Shown piece after piece: positions 53,322-63,077 of a stretch of 64,000 bases of DNA; the stretch's first letter is position 1; each line of letters starts with the position of its first letter. Position numbers and translations under genes: made by a program. This stretch comes from Caldifarciminota bacterium (GTDB taxonomy: Bacteria; Hydrothermota; UBA3073): NCBI GenBank assembly GCA_030606335.1, contig JAUWGP010000012.1:1-64000 (forward strand). Reading direction: 5' to 3'. The notes beneath the pieces were generated by a model. The model saw nothing but the letters and a program-made list of their open reading frames with translations, ran no database searches and had not been told where the DNA came from.

Positions 53322-54668
53322 TTAATAAGCGCCTCGACCAGATATGATAGCGGGAATAGTAAATAGGAGGAGTTTTAAGTCCAATAGTGGTGACCAGTTG
53401 TCTATATACTCGAGATCCAATTCCATCCATCTATCAAAATCAATCTCGTTCCTACCAGATATCTGCCATAAACAGGTAAGACCAGGCTTCATAGAAAGTC
53501 TTCTTCTTTCTTGAAGGGTATAATTTTGAACCTCTTCTGGGATAGGGGGTCTTGGTCCTACTAAGCTCATATCTCCCTTTATACAATTTATGAGTTGAGG
53601 TAATTCATCGAAACTTAGCCTCCTCAATAATTTACCCACCCTGGTTATTCTTGGGTCATCTTTCATCTTGAAAACTACCCTATCCATCACATTCAGGTCT
53701 AAATAATTGTCCTTTATTTTATCTGCCTTTTCCACCATAGTTCTGAACTTATAAAGGTTAAATATTTTACCGTTTAAACCACATCGAGTTTGTTTGAATA
53801 TAATGGGACCTTTTGATTCCAATTTTATGAAGAAAGAGATTATAGTAAGTAATGGGAATAATAACAACAATAATGACAGAGAGATTAGACTGTCCAATGC
53901 ATATTTCACAATGAGGAAAATAGATACCTCTGGTGCAGTAGATAGTGTTAATATCGATAAATCATTATATGATTCTATATCAAATCTTGTTCTCATAAAG
54001 GTATGTTTTTCATTTATGGCGTATGATACAGGTATCCCCATTTCCCTGCAGGATCGCACGACATTCTCATATCTTGAGAATTTCTCTGGTGTTGATGCTA
54101 TTATTACCCAGTCCATCCAGTCTGAAATAAGTTTGTTAAAATGTTTTGTATCGTCACGAAATTCTTTTATGTGGAACTTAAATGGAGAGTATGATAAAAA
54201 GACCTTAACAAAATCTCTATCTTCTTTAGAACCTAAGATTAATACCCCCTTACTCTCCCTTGAGGCGAAGGCAGGGAATATCCATATACGAAGAGAAAGT
54301 AAAAGAATGGTATCCAATGTGGCAAAAAGTATTACAAAGAGTCTTGATTGAGTAATCGCCTTCATTATGAATATTGCAGCCAATAGAATTAGCGTTCCGA
54401 AGAATATGGCTCTTATAACCGGGAGATATGTATCACGAGGTTTCCTTTCAATTGTAATATATGCATTCTCATTGGAGAGAAGTACAAACCAAACAGGTAT
54501 TATAATAAAAAGCAACCAGGAAATTGAAACAAACTCAAATGGAGCGTTTTCAGGGAGTGGTATTACGAATGCTCTTAAAAGATATGCAAGATAGAATGCA
54601 ACAACCGTGAAAATTATGTCCAGAAATAGTCCAATCTTAGAGTGTATGAGTAATCTTTCCTTAATCAT
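53322..54668 (-). CDS. Polyprenyl glycosylphosphotransferase (exopolysaccharide initiation)
   Basis: The 448-residue enzyme has four N-terminal membrane helices, a Rossmann-like middle part (about 140-240: GVLILGSKEDRDFVK) and a further helix (about 258-280). The catalytic sugar transferase domain then shows YKFRTMVEKAD, LLRRLSFDELPQLINCIKGD and LVGPRPP. It links a sugar-1-phosphate to undecaprenyl phosphate. It is last in the minus-strand operon that starts at 61806 and lies 55 bp after the glycosyltransferase gene. The C terminus of the partial gene at 1-600 is a paralogue. Confidence 0.92.
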   Translation of the reverse strand: MIKERLLIHSKIGLFLDIIFTVVAFYLAYLLRAFVIPLPENAPFEFVSISWLLFIIIPVWFVLLSNENAYITIERKPRDTYLPVIRAIFFGTLILLAAIFIMKAITQSRLFVILFATLDTILLLSLRIWIFPAFASRESKGVLILGSKEDRDFVKVFLSYSPFKFHIKEFRDDTKHFNKLISDWMDWVIIASTPEKFSRYENVVRSCREMGIPVSYAINEKHTFMRTRFDIESYNDLSILTLSTAPEVSIFLIVKYALDSLISLSLLLLLFPLLTIISFFIKLESKGPIIFKQTRCGLNGKIFNLYKFRTMVEKADKIKDNYLDLNVMDRVVFKMKDDPRITRVGKLLRRLSFDELPQLINCIKGDMSLVGPRPPIPEEVQNYTLQERRRLSMKPGLTCLWQISGRNEIDFDRWMELDLEYIDNWSPLLDLKLLLFTIPAIISGRGAY

Positions 54669-54723
54669 ATTATTTAATTAGCTTGACCTTGTTTTTATTT
54701 TATTAATTATCACTCTATTGTAA

Positions 54724-55641
54724 TTAATGGGAGAATCCCATCTCTTTTAATTGTTCTTTAATCATATGAAACGTTAGGATATATAAAACCCTTAATGCAA
54801 GGCTAAAAAATAACAGGTGTTGTAAAAGAAAATTTGGATTGTAATGTTTTTCAAAAAATTTAAACATTCCGACGTTATGAGAGAACAAAGAACGTTGCGG
54901 GAGCTTGTTTGTGGCTGCTCCAAATAGATGTGTAACCTTTACTTCTGGAATATAGAAGACCTTATATTCATGTTCTTTCAGCCTATAGCAGAGGTCAGCA
55001 TCTTCAACGAATAGAAAAAACTTCTCATCGAGAAATCCAATCTCCTCAAGAGTGCTCTTTCTTGTCATAATACATGCTCCCATTACCCAGTCAACTTCTT
55101 GTTGTTTGGTATGGTCAAGGTCAGTTAAGAGATACGACCTTGTAATCGGATTGTTAGGAAAAAGTCTTGTAAACAAAGATTGTCTTCCACAAAAAACCTT
55201 TAGGAAAGTGGGGAAGCTTCTAACTGAGGGTTGAGGGTTCCCATCAGGGTAAGTGATAGCCGGCGCAACACAACCTGCTTCTTTTTTATTTTCCATGAAA
55301 TCTAAGAGAGTTTGAATGGTATTATCTTCAACCTTGGTATCAGGATTCAGAAGGAGAATATAGTCTCCTTCTGAGCGATATATTCCCTGATTAACAGCTC
55401 TGGCAAATCCAACATTTCTGATGTTGTGTACAATTCGAATGTTAAACCTCTTTTTTATCTTATCAAGACCGTCTCTATGTGAGGCATTGTCAATAAGGAT
55501 TATTTCATAGTTCACTTTAATATTGCTGTGGAAAATACTCAAAAGACATTGAAATAACTCCTCTTCCGTATTGTAGTTTACGATTATGATAGAAAGGTTA
55601 GTATTTTCTTTAGGACTCATCTTTAATATATTTAATAGCAT
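54724..55641 (-). CDS. Family 2 glycosyltransferase (rhamnosyltransferase-like)
   Basis: The product of about 300 residues has a GT-A domain with LSIIIVNYNTEEEL at the start, LIDNAS, FARAVNQGI and the metal-binding NPDTKV in place of a strict DxD. WVMGACIMTRK and FVEDADLCYRL, typical of rhamnosyl and related transferases, follow, and then a C-terminal membrane-associated helix. The start could be 55641 or the ATG at 55620; both overlap the end of radA. It likely adds a sugar to the lipid-linked glycan begun by the next gene. Confidence 0.88.
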   Translation of the reverse strand: MLLNILKMSPKENTNLSIIIVNYNTEEELFQCLLSIFHSNIKVNYEIILIDNASHRDGLDKIKKRFNIRIVHNIRNVGFARAVNQGIYRSEGDYILLLNPDTKVEDNTIQTLLDFMENKKEAGCVAPAITYPDGNPQPSVRSFPTFLKVFCGRQSLFTRLFPNNPITRSYLLTDLDHTKQQEVDWVMGACIMTRKSTLEEIGFLDEKFFLFVEDADLCYRLKEHEYKVFYIPEVKVTHLFGAATNKLPQRSLFSHNVGMFKFFEKHYNPNFLLQHLLFFSLALRVLYILTFHMIKEQLKEMGFSH

Positions 55642-56947
55642 CTCGAACCCAGCGTACTTCTTTTATCTCAATAGATGTATCATTTCTAATCCTGGATACT
55701 GGAATTATTGCAGTCTTAAAACCAAGTTTTTTTGCTTCCATAATTCTCTTTTTGATTCTTGGTACTGCCCTCACTTCACCGGTCAATCCAACCTCTCCAA
55801 GTACTAATAGTTTTTCGGAAATATTGAAGTCCTTGAGTGAGGAAGCAATTGATGAAATAACAGCAAGGTCACACGATCGCTCTTCTACTTTTAGTCCTCC
55901 AACTACATTAAGAAATACGTCCTGGTTTGATACAGGAATACCCAATTTCTTTTCGAGAATTGCAAGTAACATTGATAACCTTCTCTGGTCTATACCACTT
56001 GATACCCTTTGTGGATAACCATAATATGTAGGTGATGTAAGTGCTTGAATCTCTACAAGAAAAGCTCTTGAGCCTTCCAGGACACAACTAATTGATGTAC
56101 CTGGCACACATACACCTTCCTCCTTAATAAATAACATGGATGGATCCTTTATCTGTTTTAAGCCCTTTTCTTCCATTTCAAAGACTCCTATCTCGTTGGT
56201 TGAACCAAATCTGTTCTTAACAGCTCTAAGTATCCTGAAGTAGTGATTGCGGTCTCCTTCGAGATATAATACTGTATCGACTATATGTTCGAGCATTCTC
56301 GGACCGGCAATTGCACCGACCTTTGTAACATGACCAATTATAAAGACAGACAAATCCTTATTCTTGGCAATCTTTAACAGCCTTTGTGTACATTCTCTAA
56401 CTTGTGAGACAGACCCAGCTGTTGAATCTATATCCGGAGTATACATGGTTTGGATTGAATCAATGATAAGCAGTCCTGGAGAAGTTTCATCCGTTTCTTC
56501 ATGAATTCTTTCGATATCTGTTTCACTAAGCACGAATACTCCCTCATCTTTTATACCCATCCTATTTGCTCGCATCTTTATTTGATAAGGGGATTCTTCA
56601 CCAGATACATACAGGATTTTTATTCCCTGTTTGACAAGGTTTTTTGCAACCTGTAAAATTAATGTTGATTTTCCGATTCCCGGCTCGCCCCCAAGAAGTA
56701 CAAGTGATCCTTTTGTAATACCTCCACCAAGAACCCTATCGAACTCATCTATATTAGTCTTGTGTCTTTCTCCCTTTCTGATCTTTATATCATGCAGAGA
56801 TAATGGGGATTGTCTTTCAGATGTACTGTGTTTTCCCTTTACAGCTCTTATCTCCTTGAAGGTATCCCATTTGCCACAAGACGGACATCTACCCAACCAT
56901 TTGGGTGACGAATAACCGCATTCACTACATACAAATCCAGATTTCAT
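55610..56947 (-). CDS. radA: DNA repair ATPase RadA
   Basis: The 445-residue RecA-like helicase acts in recombinational repair and branch migration. The N-terminal zinc finger has C7, C10, C21 and C24. The ATPase has GGEPGIGKST at 86-95, the IIDSIQT Walker B and the family-specific KNRFG motif at 244-248. A Lon-protease-like C-terminal domain (about 275-445) has lost the protease residues, as in all RadA. It lies in the middle of an envelope operon, and its 3' end overlaps the glycosyltransferase start. Confidence 0.95.
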   Translation of the reverse strand: MKSGFVCSECGYSSPKWLGRCPSCGKWDTFKEIRAVKGKHSTSERQSPLSLHDIKIRKGERHKTNIDEFDRVLGGGITKGSLVLLGGEPGIGKSTLILQVAKNLVKQGIKILYVSGEESPYQIKMRANRMGIKDEGVFVLSETDIERIHEETDETSPGLLIIDSIQTMYTPDIDSTAGSVSQVRECTQRLLKIAKNKDLSVFIIGHVTKVGAIAGPRMLEHIVDTVLYLEGDRNHYFRILRAVKNRFGSTNEIGVFEMEEKGLKQIKDPSMLFIKEEGVCVPGTSISCVLEGSRAFLVEIQALTSPTYYGYPQRVSSGIDQRRLSMLLAILEKKLGIPVSNQDVFLNVVGGLKVEERSCDLAVISSIASSLKDFNISEKLLVLGEVGLTGEVRAVPRIKKRIMEAKKLGFKTAIIPVSRIRNDTSIEIKEVRWVRDAIKYIKDES

Positions 56948-57048
56948 AATATAGAATTAAAGTTTGAGTATCGAGAAACCCTTGTTCTATTTAAGGAAGA
57001 TTATAGCTGTAATCATATTGTGAACAGTACTGAAAGAGGTTTTAAAGA

Positions 57049-57828
57049 TTAGAAGATACTCAGATATCTTTTTGGGTGTTCCTTTATGTCATCGACCAGT
57101 TCTTTTGTTGCCCTTAATGTATTTTCAATCTCTAAATAAAGAGAATCGTTGGTCATCAATTTGCCTAAAGTACCTTTTCCCTCTTTTAGTGATATAAGTA
57201 TTTCATCTATTCGGTGTGTCGTTTCCTGTAGATCTTTTGAAACGGCTGATATATTTTCTGCACCTTCTCCAACTGAAGTTAAGGTGTTTTTAAGATCATC
57301 TTTTATATTTCTTATTAGACTCTGTAATTCATTTGTCGCTAATTGTATATTTGAGAGAGTAGTAACAATATTCTCCACATTTTCAGTAGAGAGTAAATTA
57401 TCCATTTTAGTAGCTAACTTAGCCAGAATGGCGTAGGGCATACCGATGCCTGCTTCTCCCTTAATCGTATCAGATTCAGTAAAAAGCTCTCCTGAAATGC
57501 CTGGTGTTATCTCCACGTATTTCGTCCCAGCTATCATAGCTACATCTTTAATAGACGCACTTGCACCTTTGTATAAGACGACATCTTTGTCCATCCACAG
57601 GATTAACTCAATATGATCAACTTTGAATTGTATATCCTGAACCAACCCCTTTTCGACACCATACACCCTAACAGCATCCCTTTTTTTTAGACCTGTAACA
57701 CTGGGGAAGGTGGCAATTATTGGATATCCCTCAGACCTCATTCTGAACTGACCCATCCATAAATTTAATAGGATAAGGGCTAATACAATTAATGTAACGA
57801 ATATACCTGTTTTCGCAGCCTTACTCAT
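57049..57828 (-). CDS. MCE/MlaD-family lipid-transport protein
   Basis: The 259-residue protein has a single N-terminal membrane helix (about 7-25) and one MCE domain (about 38-115, with GLKKRDAVRVYGVEKG and AGTKYVEITPG). A long helical coiled-coil tail (about 135-240) follows, as in MlaD-like substrate-binding proteins that shuttle phospholipids between membranes. A good GGAGGT precedes the ATG. The ABC transporter genes normally next to it (mlaE, mlaF) are not here; the barrel and TPR genes upstream may be its partners, which is inference. Confidence 0.88.
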   Translation of the reverse strand: MSKAAKTGIFVTLIVLALILLNLWMGQFRMRSEGYPIIATFPSVTGLKKRDAVRVYGVEKGLVQDIQFKVDHIELILWMDKDVVLYKGASASIKDVAMIAGTKYVEITPGISGELFTESDTIKGEAGIGMPYAILAKLATKMDNLLSTENVENIVTTLSNIQLATNELQSLIRNIKDDLKNTLTSVGEGAENISAVSKDLQETTHRIDEILISLKEGKGTLGKLMTNDSLYLEIENTLRATKELVDDIKEHPKRYLSIF

Positions 57829-57866
57829 AATACCTCCAGAAGTGAATTAAAATAATAAATTTCCAT

Positions 57867-59144
57867 TTAAAGGTTCGCTGAAATACCAATATATATCTTT
57901 CTACTTTCCTCATTGCAACCCTTCCATAGTATTGTTTCACCAAATGGGAGGGCTAAATCAGAAATAAGTGAAAAATTTTTAAGGATTGAATACTTGAGTG
58001 ATACTATGGGCATAAAAAAGATTTCACCTGGTTCACGTCTGAATAGAATTGGTGAGGATAATGTGAAATCAAACATACCCCATTCCATCATAAGAACAGG
58101 CGAAATGTGAAGATAAGGCATGTAATCTGTTACATTAAATCTATATCTCATCTCTAAAGAAAGACCTCCAAATTCGATTAGACCCTCAATGAAATATGAT
58201 GTAGTATCCTGTATTGAATAATTAGTTGTATCATATTTGAATATAGGATAGTTCATTTGATAGCCAGCCTTTAATCTACCATGGGTTGAAATTAGAGAAA
58301 GTTCTACTAATGGTCCAGTGTTGAGATTATATGGGATATTATCTGAGAAGGGGTTTTGGTTTAAAATTTCCTCTCTTGATAATATGGTAGTATAAGGTGA
58401 AAATGATATCGATGTTAAAAATTTACTAAATGTACCTTTAATGTAGAGAATAGGATATACTCTTTGAAGATTTTTTGTGTTACTAATGGCTCCCAATACA
58501 CCCGGGGAAAACGTAATACTGCCAATTTGCAAGGGAAAACTAAGTGATAACGAAGATAGATAATTATGGTTTATGTAAATCTTTGTCTTATTCAGGACGT
58601 GTAAATTAATTATGTCATATTTTGCTCCAAATGTAATTTTATCATACTCATCCCCAGCCAATGAGTTTTTTTCGTAGCCCCAAGCTAAAGAAAAAAGTTT
58701 TCTTTTACAATACAATCTGAAGCCTGCTTGATTATATCGTCTGTTTTTAATTTTTTCCCCTCCCTTAAACGAGACATTATAGTAATAGGCTCTCACGTAT
58801 GGTATACCAATATTAAATTCTATCTTTTCATTTAGCCCAATTACATCTTTCTCATATAGAGCATTCAAGGAATACTGGTTGAATCCACTGTAAATTGCTA
58901 CTTTACCAGATGAACCAATCTCTGTAAAAAGTCTGGTTGTATAACTCTTCTTATAGATAATGTCTCTCGCCCTCAATTTCACAGTTTTTGGAGTGTATTC
59001 ACCGAGTAAGGGAAGAGGATATACACTATCGGGTAACAAACTCTTTTTAAGGGCCTCGATTGTTTCCCTTTCACCATATACAGTGATATGAGGAAGTTCA
59101 AGCTCTGGTTGCTGAGAGATTAAAATAATTAATAGTGACCACAT
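57867..59144 (-). CDS. Predicted outer-membrane beta-barrel protein
   Basis: The 425-residue product has a short hydrophobic start, then ITVYGERETIEALKKS, which resembles the beginning of a TonB-box or plug-like segment. About sixteen amphipathic strands rich in Tyr, Phe and Ser follow (for example YSGFNQYSLNALYEKD, IEFNIGIPYVRAYYYNVSF). The C terminus ends in an alternating strand (IYIGISANL), as expected for a barrel recognised by BamA. I do not recognise the family. It starts four bases after the TPR gene and precedes the MCE gene, so an outer-membrane partner in envelope transport is plausible. Confidence 0.75.
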   Translation of the reverse strand: MWSLLIILISQQPELELPHITVYGERETIEALKKSLLPDSVYPLPLLGEYTPKTVKLRARDIIYKKSYTTRLFTEIGSSGKVAIYSGFNQYSLNALYEKDVIGLNEKIEFNIGIPYVRAYYYNVSFKGGEKIKNRRYNQAGFRLYCKRKLFSLAWGYEKNSLAGDEYDKITFGAKYDIINLHVLNKTKIYINHNYLSSLSLSFPLQIGSITFSPGVLGAISNTKNLQRVYPILYIKGTFSKFLTSISFSPYTTILSREEILNQNPFSDNIPYNLNTGPLVELSLISTHGRLKAGYQMNYPIFKYDTTNYSIQDTTSYFIEGLIEFGGLSLEMRYRFNVTDYMPYLHISPVLMMEWGMFDFTLSSPILFRREPGEIFFMPIVSLKYSILKNFSLISDLALPFGETILWKGCNEESRKIYIGISANL

Positions 59145-59148
59145 TTAA

Positions 59149-61806
59149 TTATTCACTTTTTATCTTTTCCAATTTAAATTTTGCTTGATTTACAAGCAGT
59201 GAGTCATCTCCCCTTTTGACCACCATTGTATAAAATTTTCTTGCTTCATCTATATTTTCAAGATTGATATAACATTCTGCAGCATAAAAAAGGGATTTAG
59301 ATATAAAATTATTTTCACCATAGAGATAGTTTACCATAAGATAGGACCTTGCTGCAGATTCGTAATCTCCTTCTTTGAAATATGAATTAGCCTCCAGAAA
59401 CCTTGCTTCTGGTTTTAAAAGTGGATTATTTCCCTCCAGAACAGCAGATAGATAAACGCGTGAATTCTTTGTATCTTCTCTTCCAATATATATGCTCGCT
59501 AATTTTATTCTTGCCCTGTTTGTGGTATTTTCATTACCTTCTATCACAAGTCCATTGAGAATTTTTTCTGCATCTGAGTACCTATCTTCTACTATGTAAA
59601 CCTCGGCAAGTTTCAAGCGAGCCTCATCACTTTTTATCATTAAAAGATAATCCTCAGCCTTTCTATAATTCTTTTTATCAATATAGATGTCCGACAATAT
59701 TATGAGCGCCTTTGCAGTAAATTCTGTTTCACTGAATTCTTTACTGAGTCTTATAAATATTTCCTCTGCCTTATTTATATCCTTAAGTAAGTAATATGAC
59801 ATACCTAACCAATAGAGAGCACGTGGTATGAGTTTCTCTGACTTCACTAATTGATAGTATTCTGCTGCTCTTGAATATTCTCCATTCTGGTATGCAAGAT
59901 CGCCCATTTTTATATATAACTCATCTGAGATGTGTGGATTGGTTTTTATAAAATCCGATGCCAGTGATAGACTACTCATAAGTCCCCTAATTCTGTATTC
60001 TGCATCTATAATTCCATAGAGTGCTTTAACGGCATCTTTAGGTAATGGTCTTGGCAGTAGAGATAGAGATTTCATGTAGGTGACAATGGCATCATCATAT
60101 TTCTCCATGTCAAAGTAATTATCACCAATATGAATGGCTGCATCATATGTATAGTCAGTTGAAGGATAGAGTTTTAACAACTCATTGAATACGATTGTCG
60201 ATGTAGAATAGTTTTGCATGCGTCTTTCAGCAATACCTATTAAAAATAACGCCTCTTCTGACTTCTTATTCATTGGATAATTACTAACAAACTTTTTAAA
60301 ATAAACTATCGAATCTTCATACTTTCCCATATCAAAGTAAACCTTTCCAATGTTATAGTCTGCACCTTCTATCCTATTATAATATGTTACTGCCATTTCA
60401 TACTCTTCCATGGAGTAGGCAATCTCAGCCGACTTATATAAGACGTCATTTTCAGGGTAAAGCCTTACAAGTTCGGTAAGTGTATTTATTGCATTCTTCT
60501 TGTCATCTATTTTTTGGTATGAATATACAAGACCAAGAAGTGCCTGCTTCTCATTTGCTTTGTCCATACTGGCTTTAGTGTACTCATTAATCGCTTTTGT
60601 ATAAACTTTTCGTTCATAATATAACTCACCAAGAATTAGATGTATGTGAGATTTATATTCTTCATAACCCATATTAAGGTATTCAAGAGCAAGATATTCA
60701 GCATCACTTAGACTGCCAGCCTTGAATGAAGAAAGTGAAGCACGATATAATGCCTCTTCATGCTTAATATCTTTATGTAAATTTATGTATCTTTCACTTG
60801 CCTCCTGGTATCTTCCCATCTCAAATAATGTATTAGCTGCCATCAGTCTTGCTTTCGGTGTTGTAACTTTATCAAACCACTGCTGCGCCTCGTCATACTG
60901 CATCATATCAAAATAGGTTCTGCCAATCCTGATTAATACTTCTTCCCTTAAAGGCTTGTTATCTTCAATCTTTTTGTATTCTTTCAGGGCTTTATCCAAC
61001 TCTCCAGTAGCATAGTATATATCACCTATGCCAAGTATTCCAGCAGCAATGTATTTTTTAGAGATAAGAGATTTATATTCTTGTTTTGCCTGTTCGTAAA
61101 AACCTAATTTTAGGTAGGTATGTCCAAGTAATAATGATGCATCCTCTTCATGACTACCCCCAACTTTGATGAGTCTTTCCTCTGCACTTTTGTAATCCTC
61201 TTCTTCATAATATATCCTTCCAGTATAATATAATGCGGCATTCCGAAGAGGGGTGTTCGGGTATTCTTTTATTAGTCTATTAAAGGTAAGAATTGCTTCT
61301 TCAGGGTGTCCGATTTCCATTTCTATAAATCCTACTGAGTATATTGCATATTCGATGTACCTTGATTCTGATAAGACGGATTTATAATAGTGGAGAGCAG
61401 TATCTATTTCGTCAATTCGGTAATGACACTCGCCAAGCCAGTATCTTGAGTCTGGTGAATCAAGGAATTTGTAAATAGAGATTGCTTCAATATATTCACA
61501 AAGCTCAAAATGGGCTCTCCCAAGTTGTTGATTTGCCTCATTTATGAGGTTTGATGTGGGATGGGTGGATATGAATTTTTTGAATTCATCCCTTGCCTGT
61601 GTGTATTTTTCAAGATAGAAATCAGAAGACGCAATATAATATTCTGCTTTCTCACTGTATAGACTCTCCGGGTATTTGCTTGCAAGGTTTACAAATTCCT
61701 CTCTTGCAAGGTTATATACACCGTCACTGTAGAGTCCGAAGGCAAGGTCGAAACATTCCTTTGGTGAGCCAAGGAGTGATAAAAATAGGAATATTATCAA
61801 CATCAT
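59149..61806 (-). CDS. Large TPR-repeat periplasmic protein
   Basis: The 885-residue protein has a signal peptide (about 1-17) and then some 20 TPR-like repeats through the whole length, with recurring Y-x(2)-A-x(2)-F/Y and LG-x-x-Y patterns (for example LGRAHFELCEYIEAISIY, ALYYTGRIYYEEEDYKSAEE). It resembles YbgF/BamD-like scaffold proteins but is much larger. The ATG at 61806 is five bases after a -10 box, implying a leaderless mRNA. First gene of the envelope operon. Role as an assembly platform for the downstream barrel is inferred. Confidence 0.85.
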   Translation of the reverse strand: MMLIIFLFLSLLGSPKECFDLAFGLYSDGVYNLAREEFVNLASKYPESLYSEKAEYYIASSDFYLEKYTQARDEFKKFISTHPTSNLINEANQQLGRAHFELCEYIEAISIYKFLDSPDSRYWLGECHYRIDEIDTALHYYKSVLSESRYIEYAIYSVGFIEMEIGHPEEAILTFNRLIKEYPNTPLRNAALYYTGRIYYEEEDYKSAEERLIKVGGSHEEDASLLLGHTYLKLGFYEQAKQEYKSLISKKYIAAGILGIGDIYYATGELDKALKEYKKIEDNKPLREEVLIRIGRTYFDMMQYDEAQQWFDKVTTPKARLMAANTLFEMGRYQEASERYINLHKDIKHEEALYRASLSSFKAGSLSDAEYLALEYLNMGYEEYKSHIHLILGELYYERKVYTKAINEYTKASMDKANEKQALLGLVYSYQKIDDKKNAINTLTELVRLYPENDVLYKSAEIAYSMEEYEMAVTYYNRIEGADYNIGKVYFDMGKYEDSIVYFKKFVSNYPMNKKSEEALFLIGIAERRMQNYSTSTIVFNELLKLYPSTDYTYDAAIHIGDNYFDMEKYDDAIVTYMKSLSLLPRPLPKDAVKALYGIIDAEYRIRGLMSSLSLASDFIKTNPHISDELYIKMGDLAYQNGEYSRAAEYYQLVKSEKLIPRALYWLGMSYYLLKDINKAEEIFIRLSKEFSETEFTAKALIILSDIYIDKKNYRKAEDYLLMIKSDEARLKLAEVYIVEDRYSDAEKILNGLVIEGNENTTNRARIKLASIYIGREDTKNSRVYLSAVLEGNNPLLKPEARFLEANSYFKEGDYESAARSYLMVNYLYGENNFISKSLFYAAECYINLENIDEARKFYTMVVKRGDDSLLVNQAKFKLEKIKSE

Positions 61807-61811
61807 CGATT

Positions 61812-61840
61812 ATTATACAATCATTTTATATAAATGTCAA
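61812..61840 (-). promoter_or_regulatory. Promoter of the TPR-barrel-MCE-radA operon (leaderless)
   Basis: On the minus strand TTGACA (61835-61840), 17 bp, TATAAT (61812-61817). The first ATG is at 61806, at the expected transcription start. Confidence 0.82.
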
Positions 61841-62341
61841 GAAAAAAATGAGCTTTATGAAATTGCCAGCGGATTTGTTGAATTAAATGAATGAATAGAT
61901 ATACATGTAAAAAAACCACTTTAATATTTAAGAGTAAATCTTATTCCCTCGAATATAAAATTATGAACATTTTTAAATTTAGGGAATGTCCTAAAGTTAC
62001 GTGATACGGGTCTTTTTTGTCATTGCGAATCCGTCGTCCGTCAAGAAGTACAACGGATTGACGGATGAAGCAATCGCTTTTTACTGAATTATGTCACATA
62101 TGAGATTGCCACGTTCATTTCATTCACTCGCAATGACAGACGTTGTGATGAGATTGCCACGTTCATTTCATTCACTCGCAATGACAGATTGAGTAGATAA
62201 GATTGCCAAGTCCATAGAAACTTGTAATGACAGTTGCCCTCTTATTAGTCATAACAACAATTTGGGACAACGTTTAAATTTAAGGCATATAAGAAATAGA
62301 TTTGTTTGTTGAGTAAAATTGTGTTATCCAAGAAAAAAAAC
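61841..62341. repeat. Spacer with ATTGCGA-type dispersed repeats
   Basis: Between about 62020 and 62225 units such as GTCATTGCGAATCCGTCGTC, GATGAAGCAATCGC, and three GAGATTGCCACGTTCATTTC / TCACTCGCAATGACAGA copies are found. They are the same family as at 39036-39225. The remainder is plain AT-rich. No gene is seen between the divergent promoters. Confidence 0.7.
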
Positions 62342-62370
62342 TTGCAATATTTGAAAATTTGTGGTATAAT
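62342..62370 (+). promoter_or_regulatory. Promoter of the TPM gene (leaderless)
   Basis: TTGCAA (62342-62347), 17 bp, TATAAT (62365-62370). The ATG at 62379 is eight bases downstream. Confidence 0.75.
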
Positions 62371-62378
62371 ATTTGGAT

Positions 62379-63077
62379 ATGGGAATTATAATTTGTATTA
62401 TACTTGCTGCTTATCCCTCGGTAGTAGGGTATGTAAACGATTTTGCAGATTGCATACCCGCTGATTACGAGCAGAGGATAATATCAGTTATTTTTGAGGT
62501 TAAACATAAGACAGGTGCAGAGATTGCAGTAGTAACTATCCCCACGACTGGTGGGGAAGATATTACCTCCTATTCTGTAAACCTTTTCACTGAGTGGGGA
62601 ATTGGAGAAAAGGGTAAGGATAATGGTATTCTTATAACTGTTGCATTAAATGATAAAAATACATGGATTACTACTGGATATGGCTTAGAAGGTATACTCC
62701 CGGACGCAACTACAGGACATATATGGAGAAATATAATGCGACCACTCTTTAAAGAGGGAAACTATGGGGGCGGTATCCTTAACGGAGTGATTATAATTGC
62801 TGAGACGATATTGAAGGAATATGGTCATATTCTATCTGGAGAAATAAAACCAGTTCAGCAAGAAAGGCAGCGAGGTTGTGGTGTACTTGGAATCCCCATT
62901 ATAATTTTCCTCTTTTTAATCTTTGGATTTAGGATAATACCGTTTTTGATTTTTGGTAGAATGATAGGGGGATACTGGTCAGGCGGTTCTTTTGGAGGCT
63001 CAGGTGGATTTAGTGGTGGCTTTGGAGGTTTTGGAGGAGGAGCAACTGGTGGTGGAGGAGCAGGAGGAAGCTGGTGA
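62379..63077 (+). CDS. TPM-domain membrane protein (YgcG-like)
   Basis: The protein of about 232 residues starts with a short signal segment, then a TPM domain (about 18-150: VNDFADCIPADYEQRIIS, TGAEIAVVTIPT, WGIGEKGKDNGILITVALND, WITTGYGLEG). One membrane helix follows (about 170-195), then a Gly/Ser-rich tail (SGGSFGGSGGFSGG). The family is widespread, anchored in the inner membrane with the TPM domain outside; its activity is unsettled. A TTG two codons upstream is too close to the -10 box to be the start. Its tail coding region holds the ribosome-binding site of the next gene, overlapping as GTGA. Confidence 0.9.
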   Translation: MGIIICIILAAYPSVVGYVNDFADCIPADYEQRIISVIFEVKHKTGAEIAVVTIPTTGGEDITSYSVNLFTEWGIGEKGKDNGILITVALNDKNTWITTGYGLEGILPDATTGHIWRNIMRPLFKEGNYGGGILNGVIIIAETILKEYGHILSGEIKPVQQERQRGCGVLGIPIIIFLFLIFGFRIIPFLIFGRMIGGYWSGGSFGGSGGFSGGFGGFGGGATGGGGAGGSW

